DNA from: JAMXLO01 sp963812075
GTDB taxonomy: Bacteria > Pseudomonadota > Alphaproteobacteria > Acetobacterales > Acetobacteraceae
NCBI GenBank assembly: GCA_963812075.1
Contig: CAWETN010000019.1
Span: 1-64,000, forward strand
Length of the DNA: 64,000 bases
Reading direction: 5' to 3'
A program made the position numbers and the translations under genes. Under the pieces are notes generated by a model. It was not told the origin of the DNA, did no database searches, and saw only the letters and a program-made list of their open reading frames with translations. Shown piece after piece: positions 9,299 through 18,988 of this stretch; positions within the stretch are counted from its first letter, which is position 1; each line of letters starts with the position of its first letter.

Positions 9299-9465
9299 AG
9301 TATCCTCCCTTGGTCGTCTCTCTGCGGAGATTTCCAGCCACTGTAGGGGAGCCATGCAGCCTTGTCATTCAGACACTGCGCCGTCCAGCATGCATGCCGA
9401 CGGTGCGCCGGCCGCGCGAATGCCGGACGCCGCGGGCGGTGCCAGCAATGCCGCCGGGCGGCTCA

Positions 9466-9870
9466 AACCGCGAGCTTCCCACCAACGTCAACCGCGTCGA
9501 TCCCAGCGGTCGGATCGATAGAGCGGTGACCGAGGATCAGGTGCCGGACCCGAACGGACTGACCTTTTCAGCCGACTACAAGCGGCTCTACGTCATCAGC
9601 ACCGGGAAGGGACCAGGCGACAAGGGCGACGTGCATGTTTTTCGACGTCGGCGCCGACAACAGGATTTCCAACCAGAAGCTGTTTACCGACTGCATGGTG
9701 GACGGCGTCAAGTGCAGTCCGGACGGCAACGCCGGCCGACATGTGGGCTACAGCGGTGTGACGGTGCGGCAACCTGTGCTTCGGCGGGCCCATGCGGACC
9801 CGCCTGTTCACGGCCGCCAGCCGGTCGCTCTATGCGGTCTTCGTTGACACCCGGGGAGCCGCGCCGGGTA
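9466..9870 (+). pseudogene. SMP-30/gluconolactonase remnant, C-terminal third
   Basis: The blocks LPTNVNRVDPSGRI, VPDPNGLTFSADYKRLYVIS and then, in other frames, MFFDVGADNRISNQKLF, VDGVKCSPDGN and RLFTAASRSLYAVFVDTRGA match the C-terminal half of SMP-30/gluconolactonase proteins in order. The N-terminal half is absent and at least two frame changes are needed. The region before it (9356-9465) shows nothing. Unlike the other broken genes here it lacks half its length, so a true gene fragment is likely. It converges with sdhB. Confidence 0.65.
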
Positions 9871-9874
9871 GCCG

Positions 9875-10659
9875 CTACACCTGCCGCTCGACGATCAACT
9901 GCTTGATCGCGCCGATCGCCTTTGCCGGGTTCAGCCCCTTCGGACAGGTGTCGGTGCAGTTCATGATCGTGTGGCAGCGATACAGCTTGAACGGGTCCTC
10001 CAGCGCGTCGAGCCGTTCGCCGGTGTGCTCGTCGCGCGAATCGGCGATCCAGCGATACGCCTGCAGCAGCACCGCGGGACCCAGATAGCGGTCGCCGTTC
10101 CACCAGTAGCTCGGGCATGCGGTGGAGCAGCAGAAGCAGAGGATGCACTCCCACAGCCCGTCCAGCTTCGCACGTTCCTCGCGGCTCTGCAGCCGCTCGC
10201 CATCGGGTGGCGGCGCGGACTGTCCGCCTGCAGCCACGGCTCTATGCTGTGCAACTGCGCGTAGGCCTGCGACAGGTCCGGCACCAGGTCCTTCACCACC
10301 GGCATGTGCGGCAGCGGGTCGATGCGCACCGCGCCCTTCATCTCGTCGATCGGCTTCAGGCAGGCCAGCGTGTTGCCGCCGTCGATGTTCATCGCGCACG
10401 AACCGCAGATGCCCTCGCGGCAGGAGCGGCGGAAGGTCAGCGTCGGATCGATCTCGTTCTTGATCTTGATCAGCGCGTCCAGGACCATCGGGCCACACGC
10501 ATCCAGATCGACCTCGTAGGTGTCGGTGCGCGGGTTCTTTCCGTCGTCCGGGTTCCAGCGATAGATCCGGAATTCGCGCACGCGCTTCGCACCGGCGGGC
10601 GCCTTCTAGGTCTTGCCGCGACCGATGCGACTGTTGGCGGGGAGGGCGAAGTTCGCCAT
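9875..10659 (-). CDS. sdhB: Succinate dehydrogenase iron-sulfur subunit, with in-frame stop and frame break
   Basis: Carries the 2Fe-2S, 4Fe-4S and 3Fe-4S clusters that pass electrons from SdhA to quinone. Visible motifs are CREGICGSCAMNIDG for the 2Fe-2S cluster, and CILCFCCSTACPSYWWN and CHTIMNCTDTCPKGLNP for the other two. The start is ATG 10659, overlapping the sdhA stop as TGATG; it gives the familiar start MANFALPANSRIGRGKT. Codon 18 (10606-10608) then reads TAG before KAPAGAKRVREFRIYRW. A second break near 10200 shifts the frame before LDGLWECIL. Both defects interrupt an otherwise perfect essential subunit, so sequence error is the simplest reading. Confidence 0.92.
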
Positions 10660-12471
10660 CAGTACACCCGCGCCTTCGGCGGGAACGACGACACCTCGTT
10701 GGTCAGCGTCTGCAGCTTGACCGGCCGATAGTCCAGACGCACCGCGCCGTTCTCGTCGCACCAGGCAAGCGTGTGCTTCATCCAGTTCGCATCATCGCGG
10801 TCGGGATAATCGTCGTGCGCATGCGCGCCGCGACTCTCGTGCCGCGCCTCCGCGCCGACCATCGTGGTCATCGCGTTGCCCATCAGGTTCTGCAGCTCCA
10901 GCGCCTCCATCAGATCGCTGTTCCACACCAGGCTGCGATCGGACACCGACATGTCGGACAGCCCGCGCCACACGCGCTGCATCTCGCTGACACCCTCGGT
11001 CAGCGTCTTGCTGTTGCGGAACACCGCGGCGTGGGTCTGCATCGTCCGCTGCATGTCGAGCCGCAGATCGGCGACGCGCGTGCCGCCCTTGGCGTGGCGC
11101 ACGCGATCGAAACGATCGAGCGACTGCTCGCCCGCCTTCGGCGGCAGCGGCGGCTGGCTGGCGTCCGGCTTGACCAGGTCGGCGGCCCGCAACGCCGCGG
11201 CACGGCCGAACACCACGATGTCCAGCAGCGAGTTGCAGCCCAGCCGGTTGGCGCCGTGCACCGACACGCACGCGCCCTCGCCCACCGCCATCACGCCCGG
11301 CGCCACCGCATCCGGATCGTCGCGCGTCGGCCGCAGCACCTCGCCGTGATAGTTCGTCGGCACGCCGCCCATGTTGTAGTGCACCGTCGGCAGCACCGGG
11401 ATCGGCTCCTTCGTCACGTCGACACCGGCGAAGATGCGCGAGGTCTCGGAAATCCCCGGCAGCCGCTCGTGCAGCAGATCGGCGCCGAGATGCTCCAGGT
11501 GCAGCATGATGTGGTCCTTGTTCGGACCGCAGCCGCGTCCCTCGTTGATCTCGATCGTCATCGAGCGCGACACCACGTCGCGCGACGCCAGATCCTTCGC
11601 CGTCGGCGCATAGCGCTCCATGAAGCGCTCGCCCTCCGAGTTGGTCAGGTAGCCGCCTTCGCCGCGCGCACCCTCGGTGATCAGGCAGCCGGCGGGAAAG
11701 ATCCCGGTCGGATGGAACTGCACGAACTCCATGTCCTGGCACGGCAGCCCGGCGCGCAGCACCATGCCGTTGCCATCGCCGGTGCAGATATGCGCCGAGG
11801 TGCAGGAGAGATAGGTGCGGCCGTAGCCGCCGGTCGCCAGCACCACGAGCTGCGCGCGGAAGCGATGGATGCGAGCCGTCCTCCAGGCACCACGCGGTGA
11901 CGCCGCGGCACACGCCCTCGTCGTCCATGATCAGGTCGAGCGCGAAGTATTCGACGAAGAACTCGACGTCGTGCTTCAGGCTCTGCTGATACAGCGTGTG
12001 CAGGATCGCGTGCCCGGTGCGGTCGGCGGCGGCGCAGGCGCGACGCGCCGGCTTCTTGCCGTAGTCCGTCATGTGGCCGCCGAACGGACGCTGGTAGATC
12101 TTGCCTTCCTCGGTGCGGCTGAACGGCACGCCGAAATGTTCCAGCTCGTACACCGCCTGCACCGCCTCGCGGCACATGTATTCGATCGCGTCCTGGTCGC
12201 CGAGCCAGTCCGACCCCTTCACGGTGTCGTACATGTGCCAGCGCCAGTCGTCCGCATCCATGTTGCCCAGCGACGCGGCGACGCCGCCCTGCGCCGCGAC
12301 GGTGTGGCTGCGCGTCGGGAACACCTTGGTGATGCAGGCGGTCTTCAGCCCCGCCGCGCCCATGCCGAAGGTGGCGCGCAGACCGGAGCCGCCGGCGCCG
12401 ACAACGACCACGTCATAGGTGTGATCGACGATGTTGTAGGCGCGCGACGAAGGCAGCGTGATCGCGTTCAT
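10659..12471 (-). CDS. sdhA: Succinate dehydrogenase flavoprotein subunit, one frame break
   Basis: Oxidises succinate to fumarate with covalently bound FAD. The N-terminal Rossmann motif is VVVVGAGGSGLRATFGM, and the flavin-attachment histidine lies in TRSHTVAAQGG. Later blocks are YGRTYLSCTSAH, FVQFHPTGIFPAG, MGGVPTNYHGEV and the C-terminal HEHRxR-like HESRGAHAHDDYPDRDD. The frame changes once near 11870, between the RGVTAWCLEDG block and the ATGGYGRTYL block. The start ATG 12471 has AAGGAAA 4 bases upstream and follows sdhD by 14 bases. The stop overlaps sdhB. Gene order sdhC-sdhD-sdhA-sdhB is standard. Confidence 0.95.
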
Positions 12472-12485
12472 CGTTTCCTTTCCGC

Positions 12486-12882
12486 CTAGAGACCGAGCCG
12501 CAGCACCGCGACGATGCAGGCCAGCGCCAGCAGCAGCGATAATCCCTTCACCAGCAGGATCGAGCCGATGCGCAGCCGGTCGTCGTGCACATAGTCCTCG
12601 ATGACCACCTGCAAGCCCGGCCTGCAGGTGGTGGAAGGTGGCGATCACCAGCGCGATCAGCAACACGATCGGAAGCGGACCAGACATCCAGAAAACGACA
12701 TCGTCGCGCGACGCGCCGAGCATGCCGATCATGGCGCAGAGGAACCAAAGCGTCAGCGGCACCAGCGCCAGCGAGGTCAGCCGCTGCATCCACCAGTGCG
12801 TCGCACCCGCCCTGGCCGCACCCAGCCCGCGCGCCCGGCCGAGCGGCGAGCGCATGATGTCGATCTGTGGAGCCTTTGCCAT
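12486..12882 (-). CDS. sdhD: Succinate dehydrogenase membrane anchor, one frame break
   Basis: Small membrane anchor of complex II, about 130 residues with three hydrophobic helices. MRSPLGRARGLGAARAG and THWWMQRLTSLALVPLTLWF are typical of alphaproteobacterial SdhD. The helix-2 histidine region ATFHHLQAGL contributes to haem/quinone binding. A frame break sits at about 12613, where an extra T in GGGCTTGCAGG shifts the frame. Restoring GGGCTGCAGG gives GLQVVIEDYVHDDRLR and a third helix ending at TAG 12486. The start ATG 12882 follows the sdhC stop by 8 bases. Confidence 0.9.
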
Positions 12883-12890
12883 GACGAGCC

Positions 12891-13298
12891 TCACCACACC
12901 GCGAGGCCAACGATCCACAGCAGCAGCGTCGCCACGACCGTTGCGATCACCACGGCCCAGCCGGTGCGGTTGTACCAGGGCTTGTCGAACCCGTAGCCGG
13001 CGTCCCACACCAGGTGCCGGATGCCGGCAAAGAAATGGAAGAACAGCGCCGCGCGACCAGCCGAACAGCAGCAGCATGCCGATCGGCGAGGCCAGGAACC
13101 ATTGCACGCTGGCGAACGCCTGATCGGAGATCGCCGCCGCCACCAGCCACCAGGTGAACAGCAGCGTGCCGACGGCCAGCCCCACGCCGGTGATGCGATG
13201 CCGATCGACAGCGCCATGCTGATCGGCCAGCGATAGACCTGAAGGTGAGGAGACAGCGGGCGGCGAACCAGTTTGTCGTCGGAGTTGCGCGCCACCAT
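12891..13298 (-). CDS. sdhC: Succinate dehydrogenase cytochrome b556 subunit, two frame breaks
   Basis: First gene of the sdh operon, about 135 residues and three membrane helices. RRPLSPHLQVYRWP is the conserved SdhC start motif, with the Ser and Arg near the quinone site. HFFAGIRHLVWDAGYG carries the haem-ligand histidine of helix 2. The middle (GLAVGTLLFTWWLVAAAIS) is read in another frame, between breaks near 13190 and 13050. ATG 13298 gives a start (MVARNSDDKLV) of usual length; GTG 13313 is an alternative. The promoter should lie in the roughly 235-base gap shared with the divergent hydrolase. Confidence 0.9.
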   Translation of the reverse strand: MVARNSDDKLVRRPLSPHLQVYRWPISMALSIGIASPAWGWPSARCCSPGGWWRRRSPIRRSPACNGSWPRRSACCCCSAGRAALFFHFFAGIRHLVWDAGYGFDKPWYNRTGWAVVIATVVATLLLWIVGLAVW

Positions 13299-13534
13299 CA
13301 GCGCGTCGCGTACGTCTCTCAATGGATCGCTCCATCGTGTCGGCCGGCCGACTGGCCCTTGGCCGTTGCGAGTGCTTACGCTTCCGGGCGGGAGGGTCAA
13401 CGCGGGCGCCGGCGGCAAGGGACGTATGCCCCCCGGCCACCCGGCAGCCACCAACCGGCTGGCCGCGCGGCCCCTGGGCGCCCGGTCGGTTGGTCGCTAC
13501 GCTCGCAACCCACAGGCGACCGCGGGAGGACGGC
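13299..13534. promoter_or_regulatory. Divergent intergenic region between sdhC and hydrolase gene
   Basis: 236 bases without a supportable gene, between two outward-facing start codons. It must carry the sdhCDAB promoter and probably that of the hydrolase/maoC genes. It is very G+C-rich and I cannot place -35/-10 boxes with confidence. The only clear signal is GGGAGGA just before the hydrolase ATG. Confidence 0.5.
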
Positions 13535-15459
13535 ATGGACGGCGACGGTGGCGGCGTGCGCCGGATCGAGATCACCGAGCGGGAGACGCCGGTGTTCGGC
13601 GGCATGGAGTTCGGTGCGGTGGGCGCCTACGAGCGCCTGCACGGCGTCGCGTTCGGCGAGCTCGATCCGGCCCATCCGCTGAACGCCGGCATCGTCAATC
13701 TCGACCGGGCGGCGCGCAATGCGCGCGGCTGCGTTGAATACCGGTCCGAGTTCCGTATCCTCAAGCCATTCGACCTCGCGCGGGGCAATGGCTGGCTGGT
13801 CTACGACGTGCCCAATCGCGGCAACCAGCCGATCATGCCACGGCTGAACAGCGCGCCGGAAGGCGGCCACCCGAAGACGCGCCGGCACCGGCTTCCTGAT
13901 GCGCCGCGGCTTCACCCTGGCCTGGAGCGCGTGGCAGGGCGACGTGCCGTCCGGCAACGACCGCCTGGTCGCCCGCTTCCCGACCATCCACGGCATCACC
14001 GGAATGGTGCGGGAGGAGTTCATCGCCGAGGCGAGCGGTCTGCTCGGCGACGGCAACATCCACGAGGTGTCGGAGGACCGCTTCATCGGCACGCTGGTCT
14101 ACCCTGTGGCCGATCCGGCGGGCGCGACGCTGACGGTGCGCGAGCGCGAATCCGATCCGCGCACCACCCCGCCGGGGACTCGACCTGGCGGCTGATCGAC
14201 GAACTGCACGTCGAGATCACCCGGCCGACCGCGCCAGGCTTCGACCGCGGCGCGATCTTCGAGTTCATCTACCGCGCACGCGACCCCATCGTGATGGGCA
14301 TCGGCTTCGCCGCGATCCGCGACTTTGTGGCGTTCCTGCGCCACTCGGACGACAGCCCGCTGCGACCAGGCATTCGTCACGCGGCGGGCTTCGGCATCTC
14401 GCAAAGCGGCCGCGTGCTGCGCGACCTGATGTACCATGGCTTCAACCAGGACCTCGCGGGGCGCCCGGTGTTCGACGGCATCATGCCAGTGGTCGCAGGG
14501 TCGCGGCGCACCTGCATCAACTGGCCGTTCGCCCAGGCCGGCCGCTACTCGCGCCAGCACGAGGACCATTCCTACGGCGACGACCAGTTCCCGTTCAGCT
14601 ATCCGGACGCTGAGCGACCCGATCAGCGGCCGCACCGCCGGTATCCTGCAGCCGGCGCTGCGACGCCGGCGTCTGCCCGAAGGTGGTGCACCTGGATACC
14701 GAAAGCGACGTCTGGCAGGCGCGCGCCTCGCTGGTGGCCACCGACACCGGTGGCGCCGATATCGCCATGCCGGACGAGGTGCGCATCTATACGGTGACCG
14801 GGGTGCCGCATGCGCCGTACCGGCCGCTCGGCAAGCCGGTCATGCAGCTGGCCGGCAATCCTCTCGGCTATGCGGCGTTCATGCGGGCCTTGCTGGTCGC
14901 GCTGACCGAGTGGGTGGAGCACGGCACCGCCCCGCCGCCGAGCCGGTTCCCGTCGCGGGCGGCGGGAACGCTGGTCCCGCTGGCCGAAGCGCAGGCGACA
15001 TTCCCAAGGCTGCCGGGGGTGGCCTTCCCGACCGTGCTGAACGAACTGCGGCTGCGCGACCATTCGGTGGAACCGCCGGTGGAGACCATGGCCTATCCGG
15101 TGTTCGTCCAGGCGGTCGACGCCGATGGCAATGCGCTCGGCGGCATCCGGCATCCGCTGCTGGACGCGCCGCTTGCCACCTGCGCCGGCTGGTCGCTGCG
15201 CGCCGCGGGCTATGGCGAGGGCGACCTGTTCACCGTGCAGGGGTCGATGATCCCGTTCGCTGCCACCGAAGCCGAGAGGCGGCAGGCCGGCGATCCCCGG
15301 CCCTCGTTGGCCGAGAGGTATCCCTCGCACGAGGCCTGGGCGAGGAAGCTGACCGACGCGGTGCACGCCTTGCGCGCCCACCGGCTGCTGCTGGCGGAGG
15401 ACGCCGACCGGCTGATTGCCGCGGCGCGCGATTCATGGGAGGTGCACCAGGCGCTGTAG
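13535..15459 (+). CDS. Alpha/beta hydrolase of Abhydrolase_10 type, several frame breaks (paralogue 1)
   Basis: About 640 codons once joined. It begins MDGDGGGVRRIEITERETP with the family block GAVGAYERLHGVAFGELDP. Later come FEFIYRARDPIVMGIGFAA, the nucleophile elbow FGISQSGRVLRDL (Ser after GI), and LGYAAFMRALLVALTEWV. Breaks lie near 13870, 14180 and 14620-14690. The start ATG 13535 has GGGAGGA 5 bases upstream. A paralogue lies at 20255-22051 on the other strand and is intact. Family members are uncharacterised serine hydrolases, so an esterase-like role is inferred. MaoC follows 9 bases after the stop, indicating one transcript. Confidence 0.8.
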
Positions 15460-15468
15460 GGGAACGCG

Positions 15469-15930
15469 ATGGAGACCGTCGGCCTTGGGCTTTACTTCGA
15501 GGATCTGCCGGTCGGCCGGCGCTTCCGCACCATCGGCCGCACGGTGACCGAGGCGGACATCACCAACTTCGTCAACGCCACCGGCATGGTGGAGGTGCTG
15601 TTCACCAACACCGAATTCCTGCGCGAGGAATCCGATATCAAGCAGCGCCTGGCGCCGGCGGCGCTGAGCTACTGCTTCGCCGAGGGCCTCCTGGTGCAGG
15701 CGACCATGCAGCACACCGGCTTCGCCTTCCTGCACATGGAGCTGAACGTTGAGCAGCCGGTGTTCGCCGGCGACACCATCCATGTGGAGTGCGAGGTCAC
15801 CGAGGCGCGACTGTCGCGCAACCGGCCGGGCCGCGCGCTGGTGCGGACGCGCAATCAGGTGATCAAGCAGGACGGCTCGGTCGCGCTGACCTACACGCCG
15901 CTGCGGATGATCAAGTGCCGCGAGGGATGA
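15469..15930 (+). CDS. MaoC-family (hot-dog fold) hydratase
   Basis: 153 residues. LYFEDLPVGRRFRTIGRTVTEADI is the typical MaoC N-terminus, in which the loop before the hot-dog helix carries the DI/VN region that positions the acyl-CoA. AGDTIHVECEVTEARLSRNRPGRA matches the second strand region. Such proteins hydrate enoyl-CoA or act on related thioesters such as mesaconyl-CoA. The gene lies 9 bases after the hydrolase, probably in the same operon. Substrate not determinable here. Confidence 0.82.
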   Translation: METVGLGLYFEDLPVGRRFRTIGRTVTEADITNFVNATGMVEVLFTNTEFLREESDIKQRLAPAALSYCFAEGLLVQATMQHTGFAFLHMELNVEQPVFAGDTIHVECEVTEARLSRNRPGRALVRTRNQVIKQDGSVALTYTPLRMIKCREG

Positions 15931-15973
15931 GAGCCATCGCGGCACGGTGCTGAAACGTCGCATTCCTCGCCGC

Positions 15974-16915
15974 ATGCGCGAAAGCCTGCCGGCCGCCGCG
16001 CGCGCGGCCAGCACGATGGAACCGCGCGATCCCATGCTGCGCGGGATCCTGCTGATGTGCGCCGGCGTCTCGATGTTCCCGTTCATGAACGTCGCGGTGA
16101 AGCTGCTGGCACCGAACTACCCGGCCGCCCAGATCACCTGGGCGCGGTTCACCGGCCACCTGATGGTCATGCTGGTGGTGTTCCTGCCGCAGTATCGCTG
16201 GGCGCTGTTCCGCACGCGGCGCCCGCTGGTGCAGCTCGGGCGGTCGGCTTTGATGCTGGTCAGCAACCTGGTGTTCGTGATGGCGATCGGCGCGGTGCCG
16301 CTGGCAACCGCATCGGCGATCGGCTTCACCTCGCCGCTCCTGGTCACCGCGCTGTCGGTGCCGCTGTTGCAGGAGCAGGTAGGCTGGCGCCGCTGGAGCG
16401 CAGTCGTGGTCGGCTTTGCCGGAGCGTTGATGGTGATCCGGCCGGGCAGCGGATTCCGCGATCCCGCGGTGCTGCTGATCCTGTTTTCCTCGTTCGCCTA
16501 TGCGCTGTACCAGATCGCGACCCGCCTGGTCCGCACCGACACCGCGGCGACCGGCATCATCTTCGCCGCCCTGCTCGGCTCACTCGGCATGAGCCTGGCG
16601 ATGCCGTTCATCTTCGTGATGCCGCGCTCGCTGCTGGACATGGTGCTGTTCGTCACGCTCGGGCTGCTGGGCGGGGCTGGACACTACATGGTGATCCGCG
16701 CCTTCCAGCTTGGTCCCGCCGCGGTGATCGCGCCGTTGGGCTATGTCGAGCTGATCGGATCGGTCGTCCTCGGCTACCTGCTGTTCGGCAATTTTCCCGA
16801 TGTCTGGACCTGGCTCGGCTCGGGCGTGATCATCGCTTCGGGAATTTATATCGCGATGCGCGAACGGCTGCGTCGCGCCGCACGGGAGTTGATGCCGGTC
16901 GACAAACCGACGTGA
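15974..16915 (+). CDS. EamA/DMT-superfamily transporter (copy 1)
   Basis: About 310 residues with ten hydrophobic helices arranged as two EamA repeats. The first begins PMLRGILLMCAGVSMFPFMN, the second RDPAVLLILFSSFAYALYQI. Family members export amino acids, nucleosides or other metabolites across the inner membrane. The start is uncertain: GTG 15947, ATG 15974 and ATG 16016 all fit, and none has a strong Shine-Dalgarno. It follows maoC closely and may belong to that operon. A second EamA gene in this window (31867-32802) is only distantly similar. Confidence 0.85.
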   Translation: MRESLPAAARAASTMEPRDPMLRGILLMCAGVSMFPFMNVAVKLLAPNYPAAQITWARFTGHLMVMLVVFLPQYRWALFRTRRPLVQLGRSALMLVSNLVFVMAIGAVPLATASAIGFTSPLLVTALSVPLLQEQVGWRRWSAVVVGFAGALMVIRPGSGFRDPAVLLILFSSFAYALYQIATRLVRTDTAATGIIFAALLGSLGMSLAMPFIFVMPRSLLDMVLFVTLGLLGGAGHYMVIRAFQLGPAAVIAPLGYVELIGSVVLGYLLFGNFPDVWTWLGSGVIIASGIYIAMRERLRRAARELMPVDKPT

Positions 16916-16996
16916 ACCCGCCGGCCTGCGATTCGCGCGCGTGGTAGAGTTGCCGCGTCGAGTTCGGGCTGCAACCGGCCGGCGAAGCAGGCGTGG

Positions 16997-17533
16997 GTGC
17001 GGGCAGGAATGACGATACGTTCATACGCTCCGGTCGCAGCGGCCTGGGCAGGCATCGTGGCGTTGCTGGCGGGATGCACATCGGTCGCAACCGAGGCCAC
17101 CTCGGCCGGGGCAGGCATCGCTGGTGCGGCGGTCGCACATGGGGTGACGAACAACGCCGGCGTGACGACCGGGATCGGTCTCGGCGTGCAGGCCGCGGCA
17201 CGCGCCGGGCTGCAATATGCGGAACGCAAGATCCATCAAACGGAGCAGGACAGCATCGCCACGGTAGCGGGCGCTCTTCCGGTGGGCGGCGTCGCGAGGT
17301 GGCAATCGGAGCACGCGATCCCGCTGGAGGCCGACGAACAGGGGCAGGTGACGGTCAGCCGCACGCTGGGCAGCACGGGATTCCAGTGCAAGGAGATCGT
17401 GTTCTCGGTCGAACACGCCGCAAAGCCGGATAACCCGCGTGAGTTCTATACGGCGACAGTGTGTCGCGACGGCACGGCCTGGAAGTGGGCGACCGCTGAG
17501 CCGGCGACGGAGCGGTGGGGAGCGCTGCAGTGA
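16997..17533 (+). CDS. Putative lipoprotein, tandem copy 1
   Basis: Begins at GTG 16997 or ATG 17009. A hydrophobic stretch ends in the lipobox LLAGC (about residue 27), so a lipidated envelope protein is expected. A glycine/alanine-rich segment with GVTTGIGLGVQAAARAGL follows and may insert in or lie on a membrane. The C-terminal domain contains CKEIVFSVEH and ends ATAEPATERWGALQ. The next gene has a closely similar C-terminal domain and ends in WGSLQ, so the two arose by duplication. The stop overlaps the next start (GTGA). I do not recognise a named family. Confidence 0.65.
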   Translation: MRAGMTIRSYAPVAAAWAGIVALLAGCTSVATEATSAGAGIAGAAVAHGVTNNAGVTTGIGLGVQAAARAGLQYAERKIHQTEQDSIATVAGALPVGGVARWQSEHAIPLEADEQGQVTVSRTLGSTGFQCKEIVFSVEHAAKPDNPREFYTATVCRDGTAWKWATAEPATERWGALQ

Positions 17534-18043
17534 CCCGGCGGTCACCGCCGATCCGTTCGCTGCTCGCCTTGCTCCCGCTTCTGCCGTTGCGGGCTCGGCG
17601 GCTGCCGCCTCGGCGGTGAGCTGGTCGCCGCCGCGGCAGGGGGTGCGTCAGGCGCCGCGACCGCCAATCCCGCCGTGGGCGTGGCGGTCGGCGTCGCCGT
17701 CAACAGCGGCATCAACGCGACCGTCGCCTACATCGTGCGGACACGCCAGCGGGCCGAGCAGGATGCGATCGCCGCCGAAGTCGCCAGCATGAATGTCGGC
17801 GATCGCCGCCCGTGGAAGATCGAACACGACATCCCGATCGGCAACGAGCACGGCGAGGTGGAGGTGACCCGCACCATCGCGACGCCGCTGACCTTGTGCA
17901 AGGAACTGGTGTTCTCGGTCGACAGCGGCGATGGCGGCGACGTGAAGCGCGAACTGTACGCCACGCAGGCCTGCCTGCAGGGCGAGCGCTGGAAGTGGGC
18001 GCTCGCCGAGCCCACGGTCGAACGCTGGGGCTCGCTACAGTAG
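17530..18043 (+). CDS. Putative lipoprotein, tandem copy 2, frame break near N-terminus
   Basis: Starts at GTG 17530, overlapping the previous stop. The N-terminus (VTRRSPPIRSLLALLPLLPL) looks like a signal that would lead into a lipobox, but the frame changes within 17580-17640. The body GVAVGVAVNSGINATVAYIV and the C-terminal domain (KIEHDIPIGNEHGEVEVTRT, CKELVFSVDS, LAEPTVERWGSLQ) are intact. The C-terminal domain aligns along its length with copy 1, including the Cys before KE, the FSV strand, WKWA and AEP-x-x-ERWG-x-LQ. Function unknown. Convergent with the SMP-30 gene 3 bases downstream. Confidence 0.6.
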
Positions 18044-18045
18044 CT

Positions 18046-18969
18046 CTATTTCTTCTGCGCCGGCACCGGCAGGCCGGCGATCTTCACCTTGACCGACCCG
18101 AGATGGTTGCGGCTGGTGAAGTACAGCGTTTTCCAGTCGTCGCCGCCGAAGCCCAGGTTCGTCGTCGCCGAGGCGCCGTGCACGATGCGGCCCGAGCTTG
18201 CGTCCCTGCGGGTCCATGATCCACAGCCCGCCGGCGCCGCCGCAATAGACGTTGCCTTCGACGTCCACCTTCATGCCGTCGGGCACGCCGGGTTCGTCGC
18301 CGCGCAGGTCGACGAACACCCGGTCGCTCTGCTTCGCCAACGACCCGTTCGGCAGCACGTCGAAGGCGCGGATGTGTCCGCGGCGCGAGTCGTTGATGTA
18401 GAGCACGCTTTCATCCGGCGAGAACGCCAGCCCGTTGGGCAGTACGAAGTCGCCGATCAGCAGCGTCATCGAGCCGAGATCGGGCGTGACGCGATACACG
18501 CCGGAGAACGTCAGGTCCCATTGCTCGGGCGGCGATCGGGCTGGTCCACGGATCGGTGAAATAGATGCAGCCGTCGGACTTCACCACCACGTCGTTCGGC
18601 CGATTGAGCTGCCGGCCCTGGAAGCTGTTGGCGACCACGGTGATGCTGCCGTCGTGCTCCTGCCGGGTGACGCGGCGGAAGTCGTGCTCGCAGGCGATCA
18701 GCCGGCCCTGCAGGTCCCGGGTCAGTCCGTTGGCCCGGTTGGTCGGCTCCTGGAACAGCGTCACGCCGGCGCCTGGCGTAGTATTTCATGCGCTTGTTGT
18801 TGTGGATGTCGCTGAACAGCAGGTAGCCGCCCTCCTTCCACCACAGCGGTCCCTCGGCGGGACCCTGCGCGCCGCCGAAGCCGTCGGCCAGGTCCAGAAT
18901 CGGCTCTGACGTCGAGATGATCCGTTCCAGCTCAGGCGCCAATTGCTCGATCCGCTTCGCACCGGACAT
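18046..18969 (-). CDS. SMP-30/gluconolactonase-family protein, several frame breaks
   Basis: About 307 codons, the usual length of this six-bladed propeller lactonase family. Blocks in order are AEGPLWWKEGGYLLFSDIHN, NGLTRDLQGRLIACEHDFRR, RPNDVVVKSDGCIYFTDP, LPNGLAFSPDESVLYINDS, VPDGMKVDVEGNVYCGGAGG and, at the end, KIAGLPVPAQKK. The metal-binding Glu of AEGP, the Asn of RPND and the Asp of SPDES are all present. Breaks fall near 18770, 18500 and 18190. ATG 18969 begins MSGAKRIEQLAPELERI. The alpha/beta hydrolase gene lies just upstream on the same strand (19 bases), so both probably belong to one catabolic operon. Confidence 0.85.
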
Positions 18970-18988
18970 TGCGCGTCCTCCTCTTGGT

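Noticed and set aside
9356..9465. Possible N-terminal part of the gluconolactonase remnant
   Set aside because: No frame in this stretch matches the missing N-terminal blades.
10792..13605. A 937-codon open frame on the minus strand covering sdhC, sdhD and part of sdhA
   Set aside because: It is a chain of pieces of three genes joined by frame breaks and shadow frames, not a fusion protein. Conserved sdh motifs alternate between frames.
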